Origin: JBCCOW01 sp039025855
Lineage (GTDB): Bacteria > Planctomycetota > Phycisphaerae > Phycisphaerales > Phycisphaeraceae
NCBI GenBank assembly: GCA_039025855.1
Contig: JBCCNL010000017.1
Coordinates: 7,102 to 71,101, forward strand
Length of the DNA: 64,000 bases
Direction of reading: 5' to 3'
Positions 36,849-45,416 of the stretch are shown piece after piece. Position numbers and translations under genes: made by a program. How positions within the stretch are numbered: position 1 is the stretch's first letter; every line of letters starts with the position of its first letter. Below the pieces are notes generated by a model. It was not told where the DNA came from. It made no database searches and worked only from the letters and a program-made list of their open reading frames with translations.

Positions 36849-37094
36849 CTAGCGGTCGTCTGGCGGGGTCAGGCGAAGCCGTAAAGCCTTGCGGTCTACT
36901 CCGAACTCATCCGGCTCATCCGTGGGCCGGAACTCCCCCCGCAGCGCGAGGTAACGGTCGTACTGCGTCCGGTCTCGCTTCTCGGTAAACGGCGAACGCG
37001 CACAGCCCCAGCTCCCCAGCAGCATCAGACAGACCCCCATCGCCGCCACCAGCCCGCCGACCTTCTCCCTCATGTGCCGCTTCCGTGCGTCCAT
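36849..37094 (-). CDS. Small putative lipoprotein
   Basis: 81 residues. Basic N-terminus, hydrophobic segment (VGGLVAAMGVCLMLLGS) and a Cys in WGCARSPF at the probable lipidation site; the lipobox is imperfect. The mature part has SPFTEKRDRTQYDRYLALRGEFRP, which I have the impression is shared by small planctomycete proteins, function unknown. ATG 37094 has AGGA 7 bases upstream; an internal ATG at codon 8 is possible. The gene lies 9 bp after the zinc-ribbon membrane protein gene, probably co-transcribed. Confidence 0.62.
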   Translation of the reverse strand: MDARKRHMREKVGGLVAAMGVCLMLLGSWGCARSPFTEKRDRTQYDRYLALRGEFRPTDEPDEFGVDRKALRLRLTPPDDR

Positions 37095-37103
37095 GTCGCG
37101 ATC

Positions 37104-38249
37104 CTAACCCGCCGCATAACGCCCCTCAACCCGCGACGGCCCCTTCTCCGCCAAATCGTGCAAGTTCTCACCCGACGCCGGGCCATCCCCGCCCGTCTCC
37201 TCCGAGCCCGAGCCCGCTTCTACGCCAGACATCGCCGACACCAACGCCCCCGCCACCCGCCACGACTCCCACCACCACAGACCCATCACCACGACCACCA
37301 CCGCCAGCGCGGCCTGCAACCCCCAAACAAACGCTTCTCCACGCCCCCACCACGCCGGCCGCCAGTCCAAGGCCTCTGCCCCCGCCATCCCTGCACCCAG
37401 CACCATGATCACCGCCGCCGCCATTGCACACCGACGCCATGCCCGACGCACCGCCGCCGTCGCCAGCGTCGCCCCTCGTGTCCCGCTCCGCACCGCCAAC
37501 CCGTAAACCCAACGCCAACCGCTCAGCACGCCCAGCCCCCCAATCACCACCCCCGCGCAGATCAGCCGGTCCCACACCCGCCAGTGCACCCCCAAAGGCC
37601 CGCCCAGCAAGAACCCGCCCAACATCCCGAACACCAGCAACCCTCCGCCCGCCACCGTCCACCACCGCCCCACCACCCGGTCGCCAATCAGCCGCATCGA
37701 CCACCCCCGCCCCACCCGCCATCGGCCGCGCTCCCCCGCCTCACCGCCCGCCCCACCACCCGCTCCGCTCCCCCCGCCCGGCTCCGGCGTGCACAACCGC
37801 CAAAGCCCCGCTGCTGCCCACAGCATCCCGATCGACCCGCCCAGCACCCCAAGCCCCACCACCCGACGCAGCCCCTCCCCGTCCACCCGCGTGTATCCCG
37901 TCACCCCCGGCCCCACCAACGCCCAACCCAACCCCGCATCACCCAGGATCAGCACATGCCACACCCAACCCACCAAGACGCCCAACGCCGCCCCCATCGG
38001 GAACCACCACACCCCCCGCTTCAAACGCTTCGCCCCACGCCCCAGCCCCGCCACCCACCCCGCGTCCGCCCGCCCCAGCAGCCGCCCCGGCTCCACCGCT
38101 GTCATCCCGCAACCACACTCCGGACACCCATCCGCCACCGCCACCCCCGCCAGGTCGTACCCGCACACCACACACGTCCCCGCCTTCACTGTCACCCCCC
38201 CCTCGTCCGCCACCACATACGACCGGACCGGCATCACGCTTTCCAGCAT
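37104..38249 (-). CDS. Membrane protein with N-terminal zinc ribbon
   Basis: About 381 residues. Residues about 25-50 hold a CxxC...CxxC zinc ribbon (CVVCGYDL, CPECG), a common N-terminal module in planctomycete membrane proteins. Six or so hydrophobic helices follow (e.g. FPMGAALGVLVGWVWHVLIL, GGGLLVFGMLGGFLLGG), separated by a Gly/Arg-rich cytoplasmic loop. The function is unknown. The start at 38249 (MLESVMPVRSYVV) has GAGG 6 bases upstream; an in-frame GTG/ATG nine codons earlier is less likely. Codons are very G-rich. Divergent from the tRNA nucleotidyltransferase gene with 137 bp between starts. Confidence 0.68.
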   Translation of the reverse strand: MLESVMPVRSYVVADEGGVTVKAGTCVVCGYDLAGVAVADGCPECGCGMTAVEPGRLLGRADAGWVAGLGRGAKRLKRGVWWFPMGAALGVLVGWVWHVLILGDAGLGWALVGPGVTGYTRVDGEGLRRVVGLGVLGGSIGMLWAAAGLWRLCTPEPGGGSGAGGGAGGEAGERGRWRVGRGWSMRLIGDRVVGRWWTVAGGGLLVFGMLGGFLLGGPLGVHWRVWDRLICAGVVIGGLGVLSGWRWVYGLAVRSGTRGATLATAAVRRAWRRCAMAAAVIMVLGAGMAGAEALDWRPAWWGRGEAFVWGLQAALAVVVVVMGLWWWESWRVAGALVSAMSGVEAGSGSEETGGDGPASGENLHDLAEKGPSRVEGRYAAG

Positions 38250-38386
38250 GTCGCACCTCGAATCCAAGCAGGCCAAAGAACGTGAGCCACGACTCCTTCA
38301 CCGATCCGACCATGCAACGAGCGCCAACCCCAAACGGTTCACGCCAATGCGACATCACCCCTCGATCATCCTTCTACACTCGCCCC

Positions 38387-39637
38387 ATGGCGCAAGCCTC
38401 GGAACAAGCCGACCCCCAGCGTGCCGCCGCCCTCGGCATCATCCGCACGCTCCGCGACGCCGGCCACACCGCCTACCTCGCCGGCGGTTGCGTCCGCGAC
38501 GCCCTGCTCGGTATCCCGCCCAAAGACTACGACATCGCCACCGACGCGACCCCCGATCAGGTCCAGCAACTCTGGCCACGCTCCAACGCCGTCGGCGAAG
38601 CCTTCGGCGTCGTCCTCTGCTATTCGGGCAAGACACCCCACCGCATCGCCACCGAGGTCGCCACCTTCCGCACCGAATCCGCCTACTCCGATGGCCGACG
38701 CCCCGACGCGGTCACCTTCACCACCGCCGAGCACGACGCCCAGCGCCGCGACTTCACCATCAACGGCCTCTTCGCCAGCCCCGACATTGCAGACCCCGCT
38801 CAACCCGACGAAATCATCGACTTCGTCAACGGCCAAGCCGACCTCGAGGCCCGCGTCATCCGCGCTATCGGCGACCCCGGTCAGCGCTTCGCCGAAGACT
38901 ACCTCCGCATGCTCCGCGCCGTCCGCTTCGCCGCCCGCCTCGACTTCACGCTGCACCCAGACACCGCCGATGCCATCCGCCAGCACGCCCCCAAGCTCGA
39001 CCGCATCGCCCGCGAACGCATCGGCGACGAGGTCCGCCGCACCCTCACCGGCCCCAACCCCGACCAGGCCCTCACCCTCTACCAAGACCTCAACCTCACC
39101 CCCGCCATCCTCCGTGTAGACCCGCACCACACCGCACATCGCACACCGCACACCGCACCTCCCCACGCCGACTACCCCACCCGCCTCGCCCTCTGGCTCA
39201 CCGCCTGCGACATCAACCCCGACGGCCCGCAAGCCCCACTCTGTCTGACCAACGACGAAACCGCTGCGTTCCGCCAAACCCTCCAGCAGCAAGACGCGCT
39301 GCCCGCCGCCCTGGCGGCTGGGGTCGCCGCGACCAAACGCTGGCTCGCCCATCCCCGTGCCGATCAGTCCCTGCTGTTCCTCGACGCCGTGGGCAAGACC
39401 GACCTGACCCAGCAGGCCCGTTCACAACGCGACCAGCTCACCCAAGACGGCATCGGCATCGCCCCCGCCCCCCTGCTCACCGGGGACCACCTCATCGCCG
39501 CCGGCCACCGGCCCGGCCCCGCCTTCAAGCCCCTCCTCGATGCCGTCTACGATGCCCAACTCGAAGGCCGGATCACCACCACCACCCAGGCCCTCGACCT
39601 CGCCCAACAACTTGCCACCCGACCGCCCCCCGTTTAG
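38387..39637 (+). CDS. tRNA nucleotidyltransferase/poly(A) polymerase family protein
   Basis: 416 residues. Class II nucleotidyltransferase head: YLAGGCVRDALLG, DYDIATDATPDQV, EVATFRTESAYSDGRRPD, RRDFTINGLF and FAEDYLRMLRAVRFAARL, then the neck helix (IARERIGDEVRRTL). It adds or repairs the 3' CCA of tRNA, or polyadenylates RNA; CCA-adding fits because the tRNA gene in this window lacks an encoded CCA. The C-terminal body is divergent and contains a heptamer-repeat insert (TAHRTPHTAPP). Its stop codon TAG is supplied by a palindromic element (GTT TAG). ATG 38387 directly precedes the family N-terminus. Confidence 0.87.
   Translation: MAQASEQADPQRAAALGIIRTLRDAGHTAYLAGGCVRDALLGIPPKDYDIATDATPDQVQQLWPRSNAVGEAFGVVLCYSGKTPHRIATEVATFRTESAYSDGRRPDAVTFTTAEHDAQRRDFTINGLFASPDIADPAQPDEIIDFVNGQADLEARVIRAIGDPGQRFAEDYLRMLRAVRFAARLDFTLHPDTADAIRQHAPKLDRIARERIGDEVRRTLTGPNPDQALTLYQDLNLTPAILRVDPHHTAHRTPHTAPPHADYPTRLALWLTACDINPDGPQAPLCLTNDETAAFRQTLQQQDALPAALAAGVAATKRWLAHPRADQSLLFLDAVGKTDLTQQARSQRDQLTQDGIGIAPAPLLTGDHLIAAGHRPGPAFKPLLDAVYDAQLEGRITTTTQALDLAQQLATRPPPV
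39133..39160. repeat. Heptanucleotide tandem repeat, CGCACAC type, x4
   Basis: Four consecutive heptamers (CGCACAT, CGCACAC, CGCACAC, CGCACCT) inside the tRNA nucleotidyltransferase gene, encoding part of AHRTPHTAPP. Same period as the repeats at 25603 and 58468 but a different unit. Confidence 0.85.
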
Positions 39638-39656
39638 CGGGGCCGTTCACGGCCCC
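39632..39656 (+). repeat. Palindromic element, GTTTAGC...TTCA type
   Basis: GTTTAGC flank, then stem GGGGCCG / CGGCCCC (39639-39645, 39650-39656) with loop TTCA. Its TAG (39635-39637) is the stop codon of the tRNA nucleotidyltransferase gene. Related copies at 50918 and 60531. Confidence 0.85.
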
Positions 39657-39706
39657 AGCCCGCGCTACTCCCCACCAAGTCCGCTGATCCCTAAACTCCT
39701 TTCCGC

Positions 39707-40351
39707 ATGCTCGAAGAGCTGATCGAAAACGCCGCCGCCAAGACGCCCTACCTCATCTTCGTGGCCATCTTCCTCGCCACCGGGTTCGGCCTCCCGCTGC
39801 CCGAGGACATCCCCCTCATCGTGGCCGGCTACATCTGCGGCGTCGCCGAGGGTTACCACCCCAACCTCTCGATCATGATCCCCGTCTGCTTCCTCTCCAT
39901 CGTCGGCTCCGACTGCATCCTCTACGTCCTTGGCCGACGCTACGGCCACCACATGCTCGAGTGGCGCTTCGTCCACCGCATCATCTCCCGCAAACGCCTC
40001 TACAAAGCCGAAGCCCAGATCCAGGAGCACGGCGGCAAGTTCGTCTTCGTCGCCCGCTTCCTCCCGGGCATCCGCGCCCCCGCGTTCTTCGCCGCCGGCG
40101 TGTTCAAGGTCCCCTTCACCCGCTTCGTCGCCTACGACGGGCTCGCCGCCACCGTCTCGGTCCCGACCATCATCCTCCTCGCCTACTGGTTCGCCGAAGA
40201 GCTCGACGCCGTTAAGGAATACGTCCGCCAGGGCAAGGCCGTCGCCATCGTCGCGGTTGTCCTCGTTGTCGCCTGTGTCGTCGGATTCAAGGTCTGGAGC
40301 TACCGCCGAACCAGCCGCCTTGACAACGACGAACCCGACCCCCCGGCATAA
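39707..40351 (+). CDS. DedA family membrane protein
   Basis: 214 residues, four to five hydrophobic segments. DedA (SNARE-associated/VTT domain) signatures: FLATGFGLPLPEDIPLIVAGY, the central GSDCILYVLGRRYG, and FVARFLPGIRAPAFFAAGVFKVPFTRFVAYDGLAA. Members are inner-membrane proteins with roles in polyprenyl-phosphate or phospholipid recycling. It follows the tRNA nucleotidyltransferase gene by 69 bp, with the palindromic element between. Confidence 0.9.
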   Translation: MLEELIENAAAKTPYLIFVAIFLATGFGLPLPEDIPLIVAGYICGVAEGYHPNLSIMIPVCFLSIVGSDCILYVLGRRYGHHMLEWRFVHRIISRKRLYKAEAQIQEHGGKFVFVARFLPGIRAPAFFAAGVFKVPFTRFVAYDGLAATVSVPTIILLAYWFAEELDAVKEYVRQGKAVAIVAVVLVVACVVGFKVWSYRRTSRLDNDEPDPPA

Positions 40352-40405
40352 ACCCACCCCCCCGTTCCTTGCGGCCTCCCCCCTGCGCCGCCTATTCTTT
40401 GGGCT

Positions 40406-41191
40406 ATGCCCACGCGAACCCCCTCGCCGGACGCCATGGACCTCCGTGACACCTACCGCCGCGTCAACGACCAGATCGCCGAAGCCGCGATCCGCTCAGG
40501 GCGTACGCCCAGCGATGTCCTGATGGTCGCCGTCACCAAGTACGCCTCCGTCGATCAGATCCAGCGCATCGTCGAGATGGGCCACGTCGACCTCGGTGAG
40601 TCACGCGTCCAGCAGCTCTCCCAACGCGTCCCCCAGATCGACGAGTTCCTCGCCCGCCGCAAGACCCTCGCCGGTGCGATCCCCAAGTCCGCCGAGGCCG
40701 TCCCCGACCGTGTCCGCTGGCACATGATCGGGCACCTCCAACGCAACAAGGTCAAGCAGGTCTCCCCACTGGTTGATCTCATCCACTCGGTCGACTCCCT
40801 CCGGCTCGCCGAAGAGCTCCACAACTACGCCGCCCGCAAGGACGTCATCCTCGACGTGCTGCTCCAGGTCAACGCCTCCGGCGAGGGCAGCAAGTCCGGC
40901 GTCGTCGCCCCGGCTGTTCTCCCGCTCGCCGAGCAGCTCGACACCATGGTCCACCTCCGCCTCCGCGGCTTTATGACCATGGCCCCCTATTCCGACAACC
41001 CCGAAGACGCCCGCCCCACCTTCGCCCGCACCGCCGACCTCTTCAACGACGCCAAGAAGGCCAAGCTCGGCGGCGAGCACCTCACCGTCCTGTCTATGGG
41101 CATGTCCGGCGACTTCGAAGTCGCCATCGAAGAGGGCGCCAACCTCGTCCGCATCGGCCGGGGCCTCTTCGGCGATCAGGAGGCGTTGTAA
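40406..41191 (+). CDS. YggS/PROSC family pyridoxal-phosphate homeostasis protein
   Basis: 261 residues. PLP-binding Lys45 in VAVTKY, then LGESRVQQL, WHMIGHLQRNKVKQV, IHSVDSLRLAEEL, LQVNASGEGSKSG, LRGFMTMAPYSDNPEDARPTFA, LSMGMSGDFEVAIEEGANLVRIGRGLFG: all family signatures, in order. It has a TIM-barrel-like fold and buffers PLP in the cytoplasm. ATG 40406 is used; ATG 40436 (MDLRDTYRR) is an alternative. The end of the gene forms one arm of a 9-bp inverted repeat across the stop codon. Confidence 0.93.
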   Translation: MPTRTPSPDAMDLRDTYRRVNDQIAEAAIRSGRTPSDVLMVAVTKYASVDQIQRIVEMGHVDLGESRVQQLSQRVPQIDEFLARRKTLAGAIPKSAEAVPDRVRWHMIGHLQRNKVKQVSPLVDLIHSVDSLRLAEELHNYAARKDVILDVLLQVNASGEGSKSGVVAPAVLPLAEQLDTMVHLRLRGFMTMAPYSDNPEDARPTFARTADLFNDAKKAKLGGEHLTVLSMGMSGDFEVAIEEGANLVRIGRGLFGDQEAL

Positions 41192-41203
41192 CGCCTCCCC
41201 TTT
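41179..41203 (+). terminator. Possible terminator hairpin across the yggS stop
   Basis: Perfect 9-bp stem GGAGGCGTT / AACGCCTCC (41179-41187, 41190-41198) with the TAA stop (41189-41191) overlapping the loop and 3' arm, followed by CCTTT. The T-run is short, so efficiency is uncertain. Confidence 0.4.
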
Positions 41204-41226
41204 AGCCCCGGGCCCTGCCCGGGGGC
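41201..41226 (+). repeat. Palindromic element, TTTAGCCCC...CCT type
   Basis: TTTA flank, arms GCCCCGGGC (41205-41213) and GCCCGGGGGC (41217-41226), loop CCT, followed by GCGCGGCG. Same layout as 48866 and 57594 but with changed stem bases. It lies 10 bp after the yggS stop. Confidence 0.85.
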
Positions 41227-41394
41227 GCGCGGCGAGCCCGTGCCACATCGCGCCGCCGCGCACCAAATTCTCACCTTATCGGGCACCCCACCCACCCCCA
41301 CCGCCAACTCTCGCCCATACCATCCAGCCATCGCCGCCAATCGCCGATGGTCTGCTCGGCCCCTCTGCGCTTTCTTCCCCTCCGGACCCGCACC

Positions 41395-42888
41395 ATGCCC
41401 GAGCTCAAACGCACCGACCACCGCTTCCTCGCCGACGACAAACGCGTCATGGCCCGCTTCTTCGGTGTCGGCTCCGACGACCGCGCCCGCAAGGTCATCC
41501 AACGCGTCCTCGACCTCGGCCCCGAAGAAGCCGAAGCCTCCCTCGAAAACGTCCTCCGCCGATTCGCCCCCCGGCACCGCGACATCGAGGCCGCCTTCGA
41601 GCGCCACTTCGGCTACATCCGCCACCACGCCGCCGAACCCGACGCCCTCTCGCTCCCCCAGCGCCTGCTCATCGGTGCCTACTTCACGATGGAGTACTCC
41701 ATCGAGTCCGCCGCCCTCTTCAACCCCTCCATCGTCCCGCACCCCAACCAGGCCGGCCTCCCCAAGGGCCACCTCCGCTTCATCATGTCCCTCCGCGCCA
41801 CCGGCGAGGGCCACGTCTCCTCCATCGTCTTCCGCACCGGCGTCCTCGACGACAAAGCCAACGCCACCTTCGACCCCGCCCCCCGCTTCGCCGCCAAGAT
41901 GCGCCTCAAGGTCGACCAGAACTTCGACAAGCACCTGTTCCTCCTCAAGCTCATCGAGATGGGTGCCTACACCGACGCCGCCCAAGTCGTCCTCGACGCG
42001 ATGCCCGACCGCTTCTCGCTGCCCCTGCTCGACCAGAAGATCACCGAGGTCCGACTCCGCGGCGACCACCCCGAGCCCTTCGACGAGTCCGCCGACAACA
42101 TGCTCTGGCTCGCCCGGTCCAACTACGAGCTCGTCGTCCCCGAAAATGCCGACGCCTCCGAGATCGTCATCTTCCCCACCTCCGAAAACGAGTCCCGCGG
42201 CATCGAAGACCTCCGCCTCACCCCCTTCACCAACCCCGACGGCTCCACCACCTTCTTCGGCACCTACTCGGCCTACAACGGCTTCAAGGTCCTCCCCCAG
42301 ATCCTCGAAACCGACGACTTCCACACCATCAAGGTCCACACCCTCAACGGCAAATACGTCCAGAACAAGGGCATGGCCCTGTTCCCCCGAAAAATCAACG
42401 ACCTCTACTACATGATCTCCCGCCTCGACGGCGAGAACATGTTCATCATGAAGTCCGACAACCCGTACTTCTGGAACGAGTCCCAACGCCTCTGCGAACC
42501 CTTGTATCCGTGGGAGTTCGTCCAGATCGGCAACTGCGGCCCACCCATCGAAACCGACAAGGGCTGGCTCCTGCTCACCCACGGCGTCGGCCCCGTCCGC
42601 GAATACGCCATCGGTGCCTGCCTCCTCGACCTCGAGAACCCCACCAAAGTCATCGGCCACCTCCAGTTCCCCCTCATCGCCCCCAACGAATCCGAACGCG
42701 ACGGCTACGTCCCCAACGTCGTCTACACCTGCGGCGCCCTCGTCCACGCCGGCCAGCTCGTCATCCCCTACGCCATCTCCGACTCCGCCACCACCATGGC
42801 CACCACCCCCCTCGACGCCCTCGTCGACGAACTGCTGAACAACTCCAACGCCTGCCCCCTCCCCGACCGGCGTATGGTGCCTCGCTGA
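41395..42888 (+). CDS. Glycoside hydrolase family 130 (glycoside phosphorylase-like)
   Basis: 497 residues. An alpha-helical N-terminal region (about 1-140: RVMARFFGVGSDDRARKVIQRVL) precedes the five-bladed propeller of GH130: YSIESAALFNPSIVPHPNQ, LRFIMSLRATGEGHVSSIVFRTG, IEDLRLTPF..DGSTTFFGTYSAYNG, KGMALFPRKIND, YYMISRLDGENMFIMKSD and GNCGPPIETDKGWLLLTHGVGPVREYAIGACLLD. GH130 enzymes phosphorolyse beta-mannosides such as mannobiose or mannosyl-glucose; the subfamily with this N-terminal extension is less studied. It has no signal peptide, so is cytoplasmic. ATG 41395 (MPELKRTDHRF). Confidence 0.88.
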   Translation: MPELKRTDHRFLADDKRVMARFFGVGSDDRARKVIQRVLDLGPEEAEASLENVLRRFAPRHRDIEAAFERHFGYIRHHAAEPDALSLPQRLLIGAYFTMEYSIESAALFNPSIVPHPNQAGLPKGHLRFIMSLRATGEGHVSSIVFRTGVLDDKANATFDPAPRFAAKMRLKVDQNFDKHLFLLKLIEMGAYTDAAQVVLDAMPDRFSLPLLDQKITEVRLRGDHPEPFDESADNMLWLARSNYELVVPENADASEIVIFPTSENESRGIEDLRLTPFTNPDGSTTFFGTYSAYNGFKVLPQILETDDFHTIKVHTLNGKYVQNKGMALFPRKINDLYYMISRLDGENMFIMKSDNPYFWNESQRLCEPLYPWEFVQIGNCGPPIETDKGWLLLTHGVGPVREYAIGACLLDLENPTKVIGHLQFPLIAPNESERDGYVPNVVYTCGALVHAGQLVIPYAISDSATTMATTPLDALVDELLNNSNACPLPDRRMVPR

Positions 42889-42899
42889 CCCCCACTCAG

Positions 42900-43316
42900 A
42901 TGCTCCGCCTGCTTATTGCCTCTGCGTTCGCTTGGCTTGCCGGACTAGGCACCTATGCGTTTGCACTCCGCGTGCTATGGGGGGAATCGCTTCGCGGTGG
43001 GGACGCGATGGCTGTGCTTGCGTGGTCGGCAGTCGCACTGCTGCTCACGGTCGGATTCGTTTGCTGGCCGGCGTTGTCGGGGCTGCGCTGGTTGCTTGGC
43101 GGCTACCGCCCAGTACTCGCTTTTATCGCCACCGGCAGCTTGCTCGGCGTCGTGCCGACCTCTTGGATCATCTTTTCGTTCGGTGGACGGATGCGTGACT
43201 TGCTGTCGCCTGAAGCTGTTTTGTTCTACATCATGTTCGCGGCTGTCGGGGCCGTCCTTGGTTTCGCTTTCTCGTTCCGCCGTGGGCGTGACACAAACAG
43301 TCGAGACAAAGCCTGA
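42900..43316 (+). CDS. Hypothetical four-helix membrane protein
   Basis: 138 residues starting at ATG 42900, 11 bp after the GH130 stop. Four hydrophobic helices (LLIASAFAWLAGLGTYAFAL, AVLAWSAVALLLTVGFVCW, VLAFIATGSLLGVVPTSWIIF, AVLFYIMFAAVGAVLGFAF) and a basic C-terminal tail. I do not recognise a family. Codon use is more mixed and less C-biased than both neighbours, suggesting a later arrival. It is convergent with the Mrp gene (27 bp between stops). Confidence 0.55.
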   Translation: MLRLLIASAFAWLAGLGTYAFALRVLWGESLRGGDAMAVLAWSAVALLLTVGFVCWPALSGLRWLLGGYRPVLAFIATGSLLGVVPTSWIIFSFGGRMRDLLSPEAVLFYIMFAAVGAVLGFAFSFRRGRDTNSRDKA

Positions 43317-43343
43317 TCCACCCGTGTCGGAGTCGTCCAGCCC

Positions 43344-44489
43344 TCAACTCACCGACATCGTCGGCTTCATCCCGCCCATCATCGCTTTCAACTGCACCTG
43401 CTCCTCCACCGCCCGGCACACGCCCGTGAACGCCTCGGCCAGCCCGTCGTCCTTCGTGAAGTTCGCCGACGGATCACCCGCATCGCAATGACGCCGCAGG
43501 GCCGTGTTGATCGGCACCCCCCCGAGGAACGGCACCGCCAGCTGGTGGGCCAGCATCTCCGCTCCGCCCTTGCCAAAGAGATCGTACTCCTTGCCGTCGT
43601 CCCCGATGAAGTACGACATGTTCTCGACCAGCCCGAGCACCGGGATGCCCAGCTTCTCGAACATCGCATGCGCCCGCTTCGCGTCGTCCTGCGCCACCTT
43701 CTGCGGCGTGCACACGATCACCGCCCCGGTCAACGGCAGCAGCTGCGACATGGTCAGACACACATCCCCCGTACCCGGGGGTAAATCAATCACCAAAAAA
43801 TCCAGCTCGCCCCAGTCCGTCTGTGTGGCCAACTGCTTGAACGCCCCGTGCGCCATCGGCCCTCGCCAGATCAACGCCTGCCCGTCCTCCACCAAATCCC
43901 CGATCGACATCGCCTTGATCCCGTGCAGCTCGAACGGCAGAAGCGTCTGACCCACCGCCCGCGGCTCGTACCGGTCCGACCCCAGCATCGTCGGCACCGA
44001 CGGCCCATAAATATCCCCGTCCATCAACCCAACCTTCCGCCCCATCCGCGCTAACCCCACCGCCAGGTTGATCGCCACCGTCGACTTGCCCACCCCACCC
44101 TTGCCCGCACCCACCGCAATCACGTGCTTCACATGCGGCAACGGGTTCCCCTCCGACGCGCCCTCACCGCCCGCTGCCGGTGCCGTTTGACCACCCCCGC
44201 CCCCACCACCCATCGCCGATAACGACGTACTAAACACCACCTCGACACCATCGAGCCCGCCGCCCACCGCGTCCGCCGCCTGCCGAACCGTCTGCTCGAC
44301 CAATGCCCGCAGCGCCTCCTGCCCCGGCCCGTTCAGCCGATCTACCTTGAGCCCGATCCGCACCTTCTTCGCGCCCTCCTCCCCCTCCAGCTCAACCGAC
44401 TCCACCCTATTCAGCGTCACCAGATCGCGGTGCAGCTCGGGGTCATCGATCGTCGCCAGCGCATCCAGAATGGTCTCTCGGCTCAACAT
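43344..44489 (-). CDS. Mrp/ApbC (Nbp35-like) iron-sulfur carrier P-loop ATPase
   Basis: About 381 residues. N-terminal DUF59/FeS-assembly domain (ETILDALATIDDPELHRDLVTLN), a Gly-rich linker (SAMGGGGGGG), then the deviant Walker A AVGAGKGGVGKSTVAINLA, DGDIYGPSVPTMLG, FLVIDLPPGTGD and VENMSYFIGDDGKEYDLFGKGGAEMLA. It is expected to carry Fe-S clusters to target proteins. The CxxC that usually follows ENMSYF is absent (GDDG), as in a subset of bacterial Mrp proteins. ATG 44489 (MLSRETILDAL) matches the family N-terminus; the longer frame upstream does not. Confidence 0.9.
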   Translation of the reverse strand: MLSRETILDALATIDDPELHRDLVTLNRVESVELEGEEGAKKVRIGLKVDRLNGPGQEALRALVEQTVRQAADAVGGGLDGVEVVFSTSLSAMGGGGGGGQTAPAAGGEGASEGNPLPHVKHVIAVGAGKGGVGKSTVAINLAVGLARMGRKVGLMDGDIYGPSVPTMLGSDRYEPRAVGQTLLPFELHGIKAMSIGDLVEDGQALIWRGPMAHGAFKQLATQTDWGELDFLVIDLPPGTGDVCLTMSQLLPLTGAVIVCTPQKVAQDDAKRAHAMFEKLGIPVLGLVENMSYFIGDDGKEYDLFGKGGAEMLAHQLAVPFLGGVPINTALRRHCDAGDPSANFTKDDGLAEAFTGVCRAVEEQVQLKAMMGGMKPTMSVS

Positions 44490-44669
44490 AGCCCCGAAGC
44501 ATAGCCCCCCACCAAACCGCCGGCTCGACCTCCACCGACCAATCCACATTTCCCTGCAATATGCCCCACCCATCCCGCGTTCTGCCCACGCATGCAAAGC
44601 CTGGCCAAACCTCAGACGGCCGGCCAACCCCTACAAACCCACCCCGACACACCCCCGAAAGGACCCGAT

Positions 44670-45302
44670 ATGACCCGATCCCGAAACATCCCCCGCTGGC
44701 GTTGGATCCTCCCCGCCTTCGCCGCTCTGGCTCTTACCGCCCCGGCCGGCTTCACCGCTGTGGCTCAGGACGCCGGCGACGAACGACCCGATCGCAAGGA
44801 ACGCCGAGCCGAACGCGACGGCGAACGCAAGGAGCGCGGCGAGCGCAAGCGTCAGGGCGCTATGAAGGCCCTGTTCAAGGACGTGAACCTCACGGAGACC
44901 CAGCGTGAAGAGGTCCGCACGATCATGGCCCCGCTCCGCGAAGAGATGGAAGCCTGGCACGCCAAGGCCAAGGAAGTCCGCGAGGCCAGCCGCGCCGCGA
45001 TGAAGGAAGCCCGCGAGGCCGGCGACCGCGAAGCGGCCCAGGCCGCCCGAGACAAGGCCAAGGCCGAGATGGAAGCCCTGCTGGAAGAACGCCCCAAGGT
45101 CGCCCCCTACCTCGACGAGGTCCGGGACGTCCTGACCGCCGACCAACAGGCCACCTTCGACAGCAACCGTGAGACGATCGAGGCCAAGATGGCCGAGCGT
45201 CGCGAGCAAGTCAAAGACAAGCGTGAAGACCGCCGCGAGCGTCGCTCCGACCGACGCGAAGAGCGTGGCGACCGCCCCGAGCGTGGCGGCGGCCCCGAGT
45301 AA
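44670..45302 (+). CDS. Exported Spy/CpxP-like (LTxxQ) protein, highly charged
   Basis: 210 residues. Signal peptide (WILPAFAALALTAPAGFTAVA), then an Arg/Glu/Lys-rich helical protein with two LTxxQ motifs (LTETQREEV, LTADQQATF), the mark of the Spy/CpxP periplasmic chaperone group. The helices are amphipathic and the C-terminal 40 residues are almost all Arg/Asp/Glu. The likely role is periplasmic folding or envelope stress binding; this is inferred from the motif only. ATG 44670 has AAAGGA 8 bases upstream. An intrinsic terminator follows, so it is monocistronic. Confidence 0.8.
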   Translation: MTRSRNIPRWRWILPAFAALALTAPAGFTAVAQDAGDERPDRKERRAERDGERKERGERKRQGAMKALFKDVNLTETQREEVRTIMAPLREEMEAWHAKAKEVREASRAAMKEAREAGDREAAQAARDKAKAEMEALLEERPKVAPYLDEVRDVLTADQQATFDSNRETIEAKMAERREQVKDKREDRRERRSDRREERGDRPERGGGPE

Positions 45303-45334
45303 GCCCGAGTCTGCAAGTCGATAACCCCCCCTCG

Positions 45335-45363
45335 CGTCCCGGCCTTGTGCCGGGGCGTTTTTT
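45335..45363 (+). terminator. Rho-independent terminator of the Spy-like gene
   Basis: Nine-pair stem with one G-T pair (45335-45343 with 45349-45357, loop CTTGT) followed by TTTTTT at 45358-45363. Confidence 0.87.
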
Positions 45364-45416
45364 ATGCCCAGGTGTCCTGTCCGCACGCGGCCGACCCGCA
45401 GCCTCCACGCCAGCCG

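Noticed and set aside
37074..38285. Plus-strand 403-codon Pro/His/Arg-rich frame opposite the zinc-ribbon membrane protein
   Set aside because: The translation is low-complexity, while the minus strand has a CxxC ribbon, membrane helices and a Shine-Dalgarno sequence.
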